Source: JAMLIN01 sp964476625
Lineage (GTDB): Bacteria > Pseudomonadota > Gammaproteobacteria > Burkholderiales > Burkholderiaceae_E
Direction of reading: 5' to 3'
Assembly: GCA_964476625.1 (NCBI GenBank)
Contig: CAYZBJ010000001.1
Location: 90,976-154,975 of the forward strand
Length of the DNA: 64,000 nt
In this document: piece by piece, positions 42,975 through 52,090 of the stretch
Layout: each line of letters opens with the position of its first letter
Numbering within the stretch: the first letter of the stretch is position 1
Position numbers and translations under genes: made by a program
The notes under the pieces: model-generated
Told to the model about the DNA's origin: nothing
Database searches by the model: none
The model's input: only the letters and a program-made list of their open reading frames with translations

Positions 42975-44021
42975 TCAGTTGAACTCAGCGCTGCGCTTGC
43001 GCCAGTAGTCGGCGATTTCCTGCGCTTCCGCGCCAAGGCCGCGGGCCTTCATCTTCTCGATCCAGGCATCGGCGAGATCGGGGACCTTGGCCCGGACCTT
43101 GTCCATGTCCCTGAAGTCGATGACTTTCACGCCGCTCTTTTCCATCATCGCGTCGAGCGCCGTCTTCTCGTCCGCTCGCACGCCCTTGATGTCCCGCTCC
43201 ATCGCCTCGAGACCGACCTCGGTCAGCAGCTTGCGGACGCTTTCGGGCCACTTCTCGTGCCAGGTCTTCCAGTTGACCCAGAGCGGCCAGGTCGGAATCG
43301 CCCCGAAATGATGCTCGTCACCTGCCCATGTGTACTTCGCCACCTCGTTGAGCTTCATCGTGTAGCTGAGCTCGTGCGGCCAGAAGGCGCAGTCCACGGT
43401 GCCGCGCTGGAGGGATTCGTACATGTCCGGCGTCATCAGGCTGACCGGTGTCGCGCCTAGCGACTCCCACATGGCCGGGATGTATTCACCCCAGGAACGG
43501 ATCTTCAGCCCGGCGAAGTCCTCGATTCTCTCGATCGGCTTGGTGCACAAGGGCCGATAGGCATTGAGGCTATGGAAGAAGATCGGATAGACATTGGCCT
43601 TCTCCAGTTCCTTCTGGACTGCGGGGAACTTCCGAACGATCTCGAAGGTGGTTTGGGTCGCAGCGCCGTTATTGGGGAACTGCATCATCACCGAGTTGGT
43701 GGCGCCAGTCAGCGGCAACTGGTTCGGGAAATAACCCGGCGATGTGGCGCCGATATCCACCGCGCCCGAGGCGACGAGGTCGAGAATCTCGTTGGCCTTG
43801 CCAAGCGACTCCGACCAGAAGATGCGGATGCTGATCTTGCCGCCGCTGCGCTTCTTCACCTCGTCGGCGAACCACTGGTCGATCTGCGAGCCGGTGAAGC
43901 TCGCCGGGCCCAGGTGGGCGAGCTTGAGGTTCAGCTTCGGGTATTCCTGACCCATTGCCGTGCCGGTGTAGCCGAAAGCGAAGGTCGCGGCTACCAGGGC
44001 GGCGGACAAGCCTTTGCGCAT
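42975..44021 (-). CDS. dctP: TRAP transporter substrate-binding protein (DctP)
   Basis: 348 aa from the ATG at 44021. Signal peptide MRKGLSAALVAATFAFGYTG with cleavage after TAMGQ-type residues. NLKLAHLGPASFTGSQIDQWFADEV near residues 30-54, the carboxylate-binding arginine in AGLKIRSWGEYIPAMW near residues 168-183, and DCAFWPHELSYTMKLNEVAKY near residues 206-226 are typical. The ligand is probably an organic acid, later activated by the acyl-CoA ligases of the operon. First gene of the operon, reading away from the divergent quinone oxidoreductase. Confidence 0.9.
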   Translation of the reverse strand: MRKGLSAALVAATFAFGYTGTAMGQEYPKLNLKLAHLGPASFTGSQIDQWFADEVKKRSGGKISIRIFWSESLGKANEILDLVASGAVDIGATSPGYFPNQLPLTGATNSVMMQFPNNGAATQTTFEIVRKFPAVQKELEKANVYPIFFHSLNAYRPLCTKPIERIEDFAGLKIRSWGEYIPAMWESLGATPVSLMTPDMYESLQRGTVDCAFWPHELSYTMKLNEVAKYTWAGDEHHFGAIPTWPLWVNWKTWHEKWPESVRKLLTEVGLEAMERDIKGVRADEKTALDAMMEKSGVKVIDFRDMDKVRAKVPDLADAWIEKMKARGLGAEAQEIADYWRKRSAEFN

Positions 44022-44095
44022 GCTGTGTCTCCTGTTGCGGTCTGTGTTCTTGCGCCCGGGACGGGGCAATCGGTCATGAGTTGCGAAACATCTTT

Positions 44096-44110
44096 TGGAT
44101 ACAATATCCA
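44096..44110. promoter_or_regulatory. Palindrome TGGATA-CAA-TATCCA, candidate GntR operator
   Basis: Perfect 6-base arms around a 3-base centre in the 116-bp region between dctP (minus) and the quinone oxidoreductase gene (plus). Its placement suits control of both promoters. GntR/FCD regulators typically bind short A/T-rich palindromes of this size. No binding data. Confidence 0.45.
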
Positions 44111-44137
44111 GCATACAAACCAAAGTCAAGGACAGAC

Positions 44138-45127
44138 ATGAAGGCGATCCTGTGTGGCGCATGGGGCGGCCCGGAGACCTTGCGAATCGGTGAAATGCCC
44201 GAACCCCAAGCCAATTCCGGAGAGTTAGTGGTCGCTCCGAAAGCCTGGGGAGTCAACCACGCCGATCTGGTCCTGCTCAGCGGGAACTACTACCTGAAGC
44301 CGGAAATCCCCTTCGTTCCCGGCATGGAGCTCGCCGGGGAGATCGTCGCGGTGGGACCACGCAGCGGTTCGTTCCGGGTCGGCGACCGGGTCGCCAGCTA
44401 TGTGGAGAGCGGCGGCTACGCCGAACGGGTCGTGGCTCAGGCATCGGCCACGATGCGCGTGCCAGCCAGCATGCCCTTCGATGTCGCGGCCGGATTTCCG
44501 GCGACCTACGGCACCGCCCTCATCGCGTTACGGCACCGGGCCCGACTGCGCCGCGGCGAGACCCTGCTGGTGCTCGGCGCCGCCGGTGGCGTGGGCCTGG
44601 CCGCAGCGGAAGTCGGCAAGCAGCTGGGCGCGACGGTGATCGCGGCAGCAAGCAGCGCGGAGAAGCTCGCGGTGGCGGCGAACCACGGCGCCGATCATCT
44701 CGTCGACTACCAGGCCGACGATCTTGTCGCCCGGGTTCGCGAGCTGACCGGTGGCGAGGGCGCCGATGTCGTCTTCGACCCGGTCGGCGGCGATGCATTC
44801 GACAACGCCATGCGCTGCATCGCCTTCGGCGGGCGGCTCGTCGTCATCGGTTTCACCAGCGGCCGGATCCCGTCAGCCAGCGCCGGGCGCATCCTGATCA
44901 AGGGCTGCGCGGTGCTCGGCAGCAGCTGGACCGCCATATGGCAACGCCAGCCGGCAGTCGTGCGCCGCGCCTTCAACGACCTGGCACGCTGGCACACCGC
45001 GGGTGCGCTGCGACCCGAGATCGACCGGCGCATGCCGTTCGCGCAGGCGGCCGATGCACTGCGCCTGCTCGCCGAGCGCAAGGTCGCCGGGAAGATCGTG
45101 CTGACGGTCGACGGCCAAGCGCTGTAG
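44138..45127 (+). CDS. NADPH:quinone oxidoreductase-like MDR-family dehydrogenase
   Basis: 329 aa. GroES-like N-terminal domain with WGVNHADLVLLSGNYYLKPEIPFVPGMELAGEIVAVG near residues 37-73. The Rossmann motif VLGAAGGVGLAAAEVGKQLGA lies near residues 146-166. No zinc-binding residues of the alcohol dehydrogenase type are seen, as expected for the quinone oxidoreductase/crotonyl reductase branch. The gene is divergent from the TRAP/ligase operon and probably belongs to the same regulon, acting on an unsaturated acyl-CoA or quinone. Confidence 0.87.
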   Translation: MKAILCGAWGGPETLRIGEMPEPQANSGELVVAPKAWGVNHADLVLLSGNYYLKPEIPFVPGMELAGEIVAVGPRSGSFRVGDRVASYVESGGYAERVVAQASATMRVPASMPFDVAAGFPATYGTALIALRHRARLRRGETLLVLGAAGGVGLAAAEVGKQLGATVIAAASSAEKLAVAANHGADHLVDYQADDLVARVRELTGGEGADVVFDPVGGDAFDNAMRCIAFGGRLVVIGFTSGRIPSASAGRILIKGCAVLGSSWTAIWQRQPAVVRRAFNDLARWHTAGALRPEIDRRMPFAQAADALRLLAERKVAGKIVLTVDGQAL

Positions 45128-45159
45128 GCCGGAAGAAGAGCCTCGGGCCCTCGACTAAT

Positions 45160-45184
45160 GGCCCGCTGGCGCCGGTGGCGGGCC
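45160..45184. terminator. GC-rich stem-loop between convergent genes
   Basis: Perfect 7-base arms GGCCCGC and GCGGGCC around an 11-base loop that itself contains GGCGCC, located between the stops of the quinone oxidoreductase (45127) and the CoA transferase (45209). Stem strength and convergent placement suggest termination on both strands; no T tract is present. Confidence 0.4.
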
Positions 45185-45208
45185 GTCGAGCGATGGCATG
45201 GCGCCTCC

Positions 45209-46402
45209 TCAGACGACGCCGTCGCGCGCCAGCGCCTCGATCTCGTCCGGGCTGAAACCGGCCTCCGACAGGACGAGCGTCGTGCTGGCACTCTTGTCCT
45301 CGAGGGGATGAACCATCCGCGGGGGCGTGCGCTGCAGGCGGACCGCCTGGCCGACCAGGCGGATCGACCCGCGACGGGGATGTTCAATCGGTACGCCGAT
45401 CCGCTCGTGCTCGACCTGCGGATCTGCGAACACCTGGTCCATGGTGTAGATGGGCCCGCAGGGCACGTCGGCCTCATCGAGGGCTGCCATCCACTCGGCC
45501 GTCGTCCGGGTCGAGAAGGCCTGGGCCAGGACCCGGTTGAGCTCGCCGCGGTTGGCCGAACGTCCCTTGTCGGCGACGAACTCGGGTCGATCCGCCAGCT
45601 CGGGCTGGCCGATGGCGATGCATAGCGCGCGCCACTGCTTGTCGCCACCCGCACCGACGTTGAGGTAGCCGTCGCTGGTCGGGTAGGCGGAGGTGGGCAT
45701 GCTGGTCGGATGATCGTTGCCGACCCGCAGGGGCACTTCACCATCGACCAGGTAGCGCGCTGCCTGGAAATCCATCAACGCGATCCCCGCATGCAGCAAC
45801 GAAGTCTGCACCCATTGCCCCTTGCCGCTGGTTTCGCGCTCGAGCAATGCCGTCAGGGCGCCGAGCGCGCCGAACAGGCCGGTCGCCACATCGACGACGG
45901 CCGCCCCGGCGCGGGTCGGCTCCCCGTCCGCGAAGCCGGTCGCGCTCATCAGGCCGGTCATGCCCTGCAGGATCTGGTCGAAACCCGGGCGCCGCCGATA
46001 GGGACCATCCTGGCCGAAGCCCGACATGCTGACGAGCACGATCCGCGGATTGACCGCCGACAGGACCGGGTAGTCGATGCCCAAGCGCTGCTTGACGTCG
46101 GGGCGGAAGTTCTCGACCACGACGTCTGCCGACTCGACCAGCCGCAGGAACACTGCCTTGCCCCGGGACGACTTCAGGTCGAGCGTCATCGAGCGCTTGT
46201 TCCGGTGCAGGTTCTGCATGTCGGGGCCGTCACGCGGGCCGACGTAGAGCTCCTGCCGGTCGACCGAATCCGGCGGCTCGATCTTGATGACGTCGGCGCC
46301 GAAATCGGCGAGCTGTCGCACGCAGGTCGGCCCGGCCCGTACCTGGCTCAGGTCGAGTACCCGGAAGCGCGCCAGCGCGCCCTCGTCGTTGATCCTTTCC
46401 AT
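45209..46402 (-). CDS. CaiB/BaiF family III CoA transferase
   Basis: 397 aa from the ATG at 46402. VLDLSQVRAGPTCVRQLADFGADVIKIEPP near residues 15-44 and LHRNKRSMTLDLKS are signatures of the family. The likely nucleophilic aspartate is in RPGFDQILQGMTGLMSATG near residue 159, and GPIYTMDQVFADPQV lies near the C terminus. It moves CoA between two carboxylic acids, activating the substrate without ATP. Last gene of the ABC-transporter operon, so this regulon activates its substrate differently from the ligase-based regulon next door. Confidence 0.88.
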   Translation of the reverse strand: MERINDEGALARFRVLDLSQVRAGPTCVRQLADFGADVIKIEPPDSVDRQELYVGPRDGPDMQNLHRNKRSMTLDLKSSRGKAVFLRLVESADVVVENFRPDVKQRLGIDYPVLSAVNPRIVLVSMSGFGQDGPYRRRPGFDQILQGMTGLMSATGFADGEPTRAGAAVVDVATGLFGALGALTALLERETSGKGQWVQTSLLHAGIALMDFQAARYLVDGEVPLRVGNDHPTSMPTSAYPTSDGYLNVGAGGDKQWRALCIAIGQPELADRPEFVADKGRSANRGELNRVLAQAFSTRTTAEWMAALDEADVPCGPIYTMDQVFADPQVEHERIGVPIEHPRRGSIRLVGQAVRLQRTPPRMVHPLEDKSASTTLVLSEAGFSPDEIEALARDGVV

Positions 46403-46418
46403 TACGCAACCCTCATGC

Positions 46419-47213
46419 TCAACGCCCGCGAAACAGCGGCCGGCGCTTCTGCATGAATGCCGACCGGCCCTCCGCGTAGTCCTCGCTCGCGAAACACTGA
46501 TCGACCAGGGCCTGCACATGATCGAGGTCGCGCGCCGACTCGGCCAACAGCACCTGGTCGATCGCCTCCTGAGCCGCCCGGATGGTCAGGGGTGCGTTGC
46601 CCGCGATCTCCTCGACCAGCCCGGCCACCGTGGCCTCCAGTTCGCCGACCGGCACCACCCGGTTGACCAGCCCCATCCGCCACGCGGCGTCGGCATCGTA
46701 GCGCCGGGCGGTGAACAGGATCTCGCGGGCATACGCCGGGCCGACGACGTCGACGAGTTTCTTGATGCCGGCGAAGTCGTAGCCGAGGCCGAGCCGCGCA
46801 GCCGGAATGCCGAAGCGCGAAGCCGTCGACGCGATCCGCAGGTCGCAGGCGAGCGCAACCGCGAGGCCGCCGCCGATGCAGTAGCCGTCGATCGATGCGA
46901 TCACCGGCTTGTGCAGGCGGGCGAAGGCATCGAAGGCAGCTGCAGCGGTCCGGTCGTAGTGCGCGAGCGCGTCGGCACCCGAGCGGGCGCTCTCGAACTC
47001 GGAGATGTCGGCGCCGGCGACAAAGGCCTTGCCACCGGCGCCGCGGACCACGACCACCCGCACTGCGTCGTCGGCCGCGAAGTCGTCGAGGATCCCGGCG
47101 ACCGCCTCCCACATGCCCAGCGAGACCGCGTTGTGCCGCGCCGGGTTGTCGAAGATCATGACGCCGAGCGGGCCATCGACCGCCGAGCGCATCCTGCCTT
47201 TCGATTGCGTCAT
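46419..47213 (-). CDS. Enoyl-CoA hydratase/isomerase family protein
   Basis: 264 aa. Crotonase-fold signatures: AFVAGADISEFES near residues 63-75 and ASIDGYCIGGGLAVALACDLRIAS near residues 105-128, which form the oxyanion hole. The first catalytic glutamate would normally lie near the GGL...D-x-R region, and the second segment reads GLGYDFAGIKKLVDVVG; the usual catalytic Glu residues are not clearly in place, so the reaction may not be simple hydration. Its start overlaps the end of the substrate-binding protein gene by 4 bases. Confidence 0.83.
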   Translation of the reverse strand: MTQSKGRMRSAVDGPLGVMIFDNPARHNAVSLGMWEAVAGILDDFAADDAVRVVVVRGAGGKAFVAGADISEFESARSGADALAHYDRTAAAAFDAFARLHKPVIASIDGYCIGGGLAVALACDLRIASTASRFGIPAARLGLGYDFAGIKKLVDVVGPAYAREILFTARRYDADAAWRMGLVNRVVPVGELEATVAGLVEEIAGNAPLTIRAAQEAIDQVLLAESARDLDHVQALVDQCFASEDYAEGRSAFMQKRRPLFRGR

Positions 47214-48451
47214 CGCTCGGCCAGCAGTTCGAGGTCTTCGCCCTCGTAGGTTCCATCGACCGGCTTGCTCACCCGCACCAGGCCCCAGAGCTTGCTGTAG
47301 TCGGCCTCCACCGTGGTATGCAGCCCGGGCTTGTAGCCGGGGTTGTCGAAGGCCAGCGCATACGCCTTCGGATAGTCGCGCCCGCCGAGGCTTTCCATCG
47401 CCTTCACCAGGGACTCGGCCGAGGTATTGCCCGACTCAGCCTGGGCCGTCTCGTAGGCCCACTTGGCCAGCCACATGGTGTCGCGGGCGAGCGAGGCGAT
47501 GGCGAGGTTCTGGATCGGGCGGATCCTCTTCATCGCCTCGAGGGTCTGCTTCATCTCGGGGCTCATCGGCGTCGCGCCGCGCGTGCCGACCCGGTAGTTG
47601 ACCGCGTAGAACTGCCCTTGCACCGATGCCGGGATCTGCTCGGTGAGATCACCGTAGAGCATGGCCGGCAAGCCCACGACCTTGGCGTCCCAACCCAGCG
47701 TCTGCATGCTCGTCATCACGTTGCGAACGCCCTCGCGCGCGGTGCTGTCGAAGGCGATGATGTCGGCGCCGGCGTCCTTGAGCGCCTGCAGCTGGGGCGT
47801 ATAGTCGGTGGACTTGATGCCGAACTTCTCGTAGCCGACCACGTCGAGGCCGTACTTGGCCTTCAGGTCCGCCTGCAGGCCATCGCCGAGGGCAACCTGC
47901 GGCGGGTTGGTGCTCACCAGGATGCCGACCCGCTTGCCGCCGAGTTTCGTGAGCGCGGCGGCCATGGCCGGAATCCGCATCGGCGCGAGATCCGACAGCG
48001 AGAAACTGTACGGGTACTTCTGCGCATCGCCGATCTGCGGTGTGGCGCCATTGCTGATGGTGAATACTTTCTGCTCGGTCGTGTAGGGCACGACGGCAAG
48101 CGCCAGCCCGCTGATGATCTCCGGGTAGAGGAAATCCACCTTCTGCTCGGACAGCAGCTCCTTGGCGGCGAGCAGCGAGCGGCCCGGATTGCTGGCGTCG
48201 TCGCGGAAGATCAGCTCGACCTTGCGCCCGAGGATGCCGCCGGCGGCATTGATCTGCTCGATGCCGACCAGGATGCCCTGTTCGGTGAAATCGCCGTACT
48301 GCGAATAAGGCCCCGTCTTGGGCAGCACCACCCCGATCCTGAAGGGCTCACCGCCGGCCGCCTGCGCCGCCGCCAGGCCGGGAAGCACCAGGCTGGCGCC
48401 AAGGACGCAGCTGCTGGCGATATGGATGAAACGTCGTCTCGGGAACTTCAT
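47210..48451 (-). CDS. Liv-type ABC transporter substrate-binding protein
   Basis: 413 aa. The signal region MKFPRRRFIHIASSCVLGAS carries a twin-arginine-like RRRFIH followed by a hydrophobic stretch, so Tat export is possible. The mature protein is of the LivK/Periplas_BP_6 type: FRIGVVLPKTGPYSQYGDFTEQGILVGIEQINAAGGILGRKVEL near residues 37-80. Members bind branched-chain amino acids, amides, urea or aromatic acids; the degradative neighbours favour a carboxylic acid. Confidence 0.9.
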   Translation of the reverse strand: MKFPRRRFIHIASSCVLGASLVLPGLAAAQAAGGEPFRIGVVLPKTGPYSQYGDFTEQGILVGIEQINAAGGILGRKVELIFRDDASNPGRSLLAAKELLSEQKVDFLYPEIISGLALAVVPYTTEQKVFTISNGATPQIGDAQKYPYSFSLSDLAPMRIPAMAAALTKLGGKRVGILVSTNPPQVALGDGLQADLKAKYGLDVVGYEKFGIKSTDYTPQLQALKDAGADIIAFDSTAREGVRNVMTSMQTLGWDAKVVGLPAMLYGDLTEQIPASVQGQFYAVNYRVGTRGATPMSPEMKQTLEAMKRIRPIQNLAIASLARDTMWLAKWAYETAQAESGNTSAESLVKAMESLGGRDYPKAYALAFDNPGYKPGLHTTVEADYSKLWGLVRVSKPVDGTYEGEDLELLAER

Positions 48452-48488
48452 GATGTCTGTCTCCGGTTCGTTGTCGTGGTGTTCATGT

Positions 48489-49187
48489 TCATGTGATTGC
48501 CGCCTGCCGGATCTCGGCAAGTACGCCTTCCACGCTGCCCTCGGACAGCACCTTGCCGACCTCGAGCAGATAGGCCCGCTGGGCGATGCCGAGCAGCCAG
48601 GCCGGATGCTGCTCGACGACGAGTACCGCGACGCCGTGGTCGGCAAGCTGGCGGATGGTGCCGAACAGTTCCCGGGCCACCGGCGGCGCGAGGCCGGCCG
48701 AGGGTTCGTCGAGCAGCAGGATCTCCGGCTCGGAAGCGAAGGCCACGGCCAGCGCGAGCGCCTGGCGCTGGCCGCCACTCAACAGGCCGGCACGCCGGTC
48801 CGCGAGCGGCTCGAGGATCGGGAACCATTTCCAGATGTCCGCCAGGGACTTGCCCGACCTGCCCTTCTGGCGCGCCAGCCGCTGGCCCAGCGACAGGTTC
48901 TGGCTGACCGTCAGCGACGACGGCAGGCGAGCGCCTTCACGCACGAGGGCAAGTCCGTCGAGCGCGATCTCGTTGGCGCGCCGGCCGGCGAGGTCACGCC
49001 CGGCCCCGTGGATACGGCCGGACATCTTCGGCTGCAGGCCGGCGATCGAGCGCAGCAAGGTGGTCTTGCCCGCGCCGTTGCGGCCGAGCACGCCGACGAC
49101 CTCGCCATCGTCGACGTGCAGGTCGACGTCCCACAAGGCTCTCGCCTGGCCGTACCAGGCCGAGAGGGATTCGACACCGAGCTTCAT
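48489..49187 (-). CDS. livF: Liv-type ABC transporter ATP-binding protein (LivF-like)
   Basis: 232 aa. Walker A GRNGAGKTT near residues 35-43, signature LLSGGQRQALALAVAFAS near residues 135-152, Walker B ILLLDEPSAGLAP near residues 156-168 and H-loop VEQH. It is the shorter of the two ATPases of a Liv system; the longer one is fused to a permease in the next gene. Start overlaps that gene's stop by 4 bases. Confidence 0.92.
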   Translation of the reverse strand: MKLGVESLSAWYGQARALWDVDLHVDDGEVVGVLGRNGAGKTTLLRSIAGLQPKMSGRIHGAGRDLAGRRANEIALDGLALVREGARLPSSLTVSQNLSLGQRLARQKGRSGKSLADIWKWFPILEPLADRRAGLLSGGQRQALALAVAFASEPEILLLDEPSAGLAPPVARELFGTIRQLADHGVAVLVVEQHPAWLLGIAQRAYLLEVGKVLSEGSVEGVLAEIRQAAIT

Positions 49188-51127
49188 GACGCAGCATCCT
49201 CCGGCGCATAGTCCAGGTAGGCGCGCAACCGTTCGGGCAACTCGCCTTCGCGCAGGCTGGCGGTGCAGGTCACCTTGCCGGCCTCGAGCAGCACGAGTTC
49301 CTCGCAGAACTGCATGACGAACGGCACGTTGTGCTCGACCACCAGGACGGTCATGCCGCTCGCGCCCAGGCCCGCGAGCAGTTGCCCGAGCCGGGCCCGT
49401 TCTGCGTCGTTGAGCCCCGCGGCCGGCTCGTCGAGCAGCAGGATCGAGGGTTCGCTGACCACGGCGCGACCGACTTCGACGATCCGCTTCAGGCCGAGCG
49501 GAAGTTCGGCTGCCGGCAGGGACAGCGCCTCGGCGGGCAGGCCGAGGGCGACGAATACCTCGTAGGCGCGCTTGCGTCGCTGCCGCTCCTTGCGAGCGAG
49601 CCCGGGCCAGCGCAAGGCCGCCTTCAGCAGGGACGCGGGGTCCTGGCTGACGAGGCCGATCTCGATGTTCTCGAGCGCGGTCAGGTCATCGATGAGTTGC
49701 GGCACCTGGAAGGTGCGCCCGACACCGGCGCGTGCGAGCCGATGCACCGGCTCGCCGGTGACATCACGCCCGAGCACCCGGACCACGCCGGCATCGATCG
49801 GATAGACGCCGGAGACGGCGTTGAGGAAGGTCGACTTGCCCGAGCCGTTCGGCCCGACCAGGCCGACGAAGGCACCCGGCCGCAGGCTGATGCTGACGCC
49901 GTCGAGCGCCTGCAGGCCGCCGAAGCGCTTGCTGATGCCCTCGGCCACCAGGGTGGCAGCACCGGCCCCGGCGGGCGCAGCCCCAGCGATCACCCTGGCG
50001 TCCGGCGCCACGCCGATCGCCGCAGATTCCGCGACGGCACCGGGCGCGGCGCCTGCCCCGGCCACCGTCCCCGCAACCGCCTGCGCGTCCGGCTCGTGTC
50101 GACGCCGGCGTGCAAGAGCCGGCACGAGGCCGTCGGGAAAGAGCAAGGTTCCCGCCAGCAAGCCGAGGCCAAGGAAGATCGCGTTGTAGGGACTGAAGGG
50201 GCCGACCCAGAAGCTCAGGATGATCAGGGGGATCATGCCGATGACCGGGCCCAGGAGGGTGCCGGCCCCACCGAGCACGACACCGGTCAGCAGCAGCAGG
50301 GTGAGGCTGATCCCGAAGGACTCGGCGTTGACGAACTTCTCGGTGTACGCGAGCAGTACACCGGCGACGGCGGGCGGCACGGAACACATCAGGTAAGTGG
50401 CGAGCCGGGTTCGCACCAGGTCGATGCCGACCGCCTGGGCCGCCTGGCGGGCATCGCGCAGCACGCGCAGGCGGTATCCCCAGTCGGAACGAACGATGTT
50501 CGCCGACGCCACCAGCAGCAGCACGAAGGCCAGCAGGGTCAGCAGGAACAGGCCTGTGTCCGACATGGATTCGCCGAAGAAGGTCGGACCGTGGATGCCG
50601 CTCAGGCCGAACTCGCCGCCGGTCCACTCCTCGCCGAGGATCACCACATGGGGCAGCACGATCACCATGAACATCGTGATCAGCGCGAGATACCAGCCGC
50701 TGACCCGCAAGCCCGGCGTCATCATCAGCATGCCGATGGCAACGCCGGCAAGCACGCCGAGCGGCGCGGCGGCCCAGAACTCGAAACCGGCGAGGGAGCT
50801 GAGCATGCCGGCCGTGTACGCCGCCGTCGCCATGATCGCCGGATGCCCGAGCACCATCTCGCCCGCGAAACCGAAGGCGAGGTTCAGGCCGATCGCCGCG
50901 ATGACATAGGCGATGGCGACGCTGTAGCGCGCCAGGCCGAAGCTGCTGCCGGCCCACAGCGGAGCGGTGGCAAGCAACAGCAGGAGCAGGCCCGATGCGA
51001 TGACGATCCTGCGTCGGCTCGCGGCGGCGCGGCGGTCGATCGCGGCGAGGGCGGGCGACCATGGGGGCGAGGCATCGGCGGCGGGCGTCGATTCGCGCAG
51101 CACGGCTGCGTTGGCGGAGGTATTCAT
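49184..51127 (-). CDS. Fused Liv-type permease and ATP-binding protein (LivM-LivG)
   Basis: 647 aa from the ATG at 51127. Residues about 40-340 form the LivM permease: about nine helices, with GLNLAFGFAGEMVLGHPAIMATAAYTAG near residues 80-107 typical of the family. An Ala/Gly/Pro-rich linker of about 45 residues (345-391) follows. Residues about 392-647 form the LivG ATPase, with Walker A GPNGSGKST (425-433), Walker B SILLLDEPAAGLND (560-573) and the degenerate signature LPLGLKR usual for LivG. No stop or frameshift is seen between the halves, so it is a true single-chain fusion, known but uncommon in this family. Confidence 0.9.
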   Translation of the reverse strand: MNTSANAAVLRESTPAADASPPWSPALAAIDRRAAASRRRIVIASGLLLLLLATAPLWAGSSFGLARYSVAIAYVIAAIGLNLAFGFAGEMVLGHPAIMATAAYTAGMLSSLAGFEFWAAAPLGVLAGVAIGMLMMTPGLRVSGWYLALITMFMVIVLPHVVILGEEWTGGEFGLSGIHGPTFFGESMSDTGLFLLTLLAFVLLLVASANIVRSDWGYRLRVLRDARQAAQAVGIDLVRTRLATYLMCSVPPAVAGVLLAYTEKFVNAESFGISLTLLLLTGVVLGGAGTLLGPVIGMIPLIILSFWVGPFSPYNAIFLGLGLLAGTLLFPDGLVPALARRRRHEPDAQAVAGTVAGAGAAPGAVAESAAIGVAPDARVIAGAAPAGAGAATLVAEGISKRFGGLQALDGVSISLRPGAFVGLVGPNGSGKSTFLNAVSGVYPIDAGVVRVLGRDVTGEPVHRLARAGVGRTFQVPQLIDDLTALENIEIGLVSQDPASLLKAALRWPGLARKERQRRKRAYEVFVALGLPAEALSLPAAELPLGLKRIVEVGRAVVSEPSILLLDEPAAGLNDAERARLGQLLAGLGASGMTVLVVEHNVPFVMQFCEELVLLEAGKVTCTASLREGELPERLRAYLDYAPEDAAS

Positions 51128-51129
51128 CC

Positions 51130-52038
51130 TCAGACCTCGCGCATCCGTGCCGAGCCGAACAGGCCCGCCGTGCCCCATAGCCCGCCGGGACGGAACAGCA
51201 GCATCAGCACGACGACGAGCCAGAGGATCGGCTGGGCGTAGTGCGGATTGGCCACCGCGGGGATCACCCCTGCGACCAGGCCCGCGATCAGGCCGCCGAC
51301 GAGCGCACCGGCGAAGCTGCCAAAGCCGCCGATCGCCATGCCGGCGAATCCATAGAAGGCGAGCTCCTGGGCGGCAAACGCCGAGGCGCCGATGACCGGC
51401 GCGATCAGGAAGCCGGCGATCGCCGACAGGGCGCCGGCCAGCCCGAACGCGAAGGCGATGATCTTGCGGGTGTCGATGCCCATGAGTTGCGCGTACTCGG
51501 CATCCTCGAGCGTGGCCCGGAACATGTAGCCGAGCTGGGTGCGTCGCACCAGCCACTCGATCGACAAGGTCAGCGCAGCACCGCACAGGACCATGATCAG
51601 GTAGGTGGGTCGCAGCGGAATCGAACCGATCCGGATCGGCGCATCCTCGACGATCGGGGGCACCCGGAAGGAATCGCTGCCGAACATCAGGGCAGCGATC
51701 GCATTGACGGCGATTCCGAGGCCGATGGTCGTCAGCATGGTGGTATGGGTGAACGACTTGGATCGCCCGATCGCCGGGCGCACCGCAATCAGATGCGTGA
51801 GCAGCCCGGCCAGGACGCCGAAGGCGATGACCGCGGCCACTGTCCCGGCGACCGGCCAGCCGAGCTTGACCGCCAGCAGGAAGGCCAGCACCGTCCCGCC
51901 CATCACGATGCTGCCTTGGGCGAAGTTGAAGACACCGCTGGCGGCAAGCACCAGGGTGAAACTGATCGCGATCAGCACGAAGATGCTGGCCAGCGCCAGG
52001 CCGGTGATGACGCCGAGCGCCAGGGAGGTGAAGGTCAT
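51130..52038 (-). CDS. livH: Liv-type ABC transporter permease (LivH-like)
   Basis: 302 aa from the ATG at 52038. About eight helices. ASGVFNFAQGSIVMGGTVLAFLL near residues 33-55 and GYMFRATLEDAEYAQLMGIDTRKIIAFAFGLAGALSAIAGFL near residues 168-209 are LivH signatures. Two bases separate it from the fused LivM-LivG gene. Confidence 0.92.
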   Translation of the reverse strand: MTFTSLALGVITGLALASIFVLIAISFTLVLAASGVFNFAQGSIVMGGTVLAFLLAVKLGWPVAGTVAAVIAFGVLAGLLTHLIAVRPAIGRSKSFTHTTMLTTIGLGIAVNAIAALMFGSDSFRVPPIVEDAPIRIGSIPLRPTYLIMVLCGAALTLSIEWLVRRTQLGYMFRATLEDAEYAQLMGIDTRKIIAFAFGLAGALSAIAGFLIAPVIGASAFAAQELAFYGFAGMAIGGFGSFAGALVGGLIAGLVAGVIPAVANPHYAQPILWLVVVLMLLFRPGGLWGTAGLFGSARMREV

Positions 52039-52090
52039 CGGCCTGCTCCGGACACGCAGTTCGGATCGGTCGTCAGGCGAACGGCCCGAC

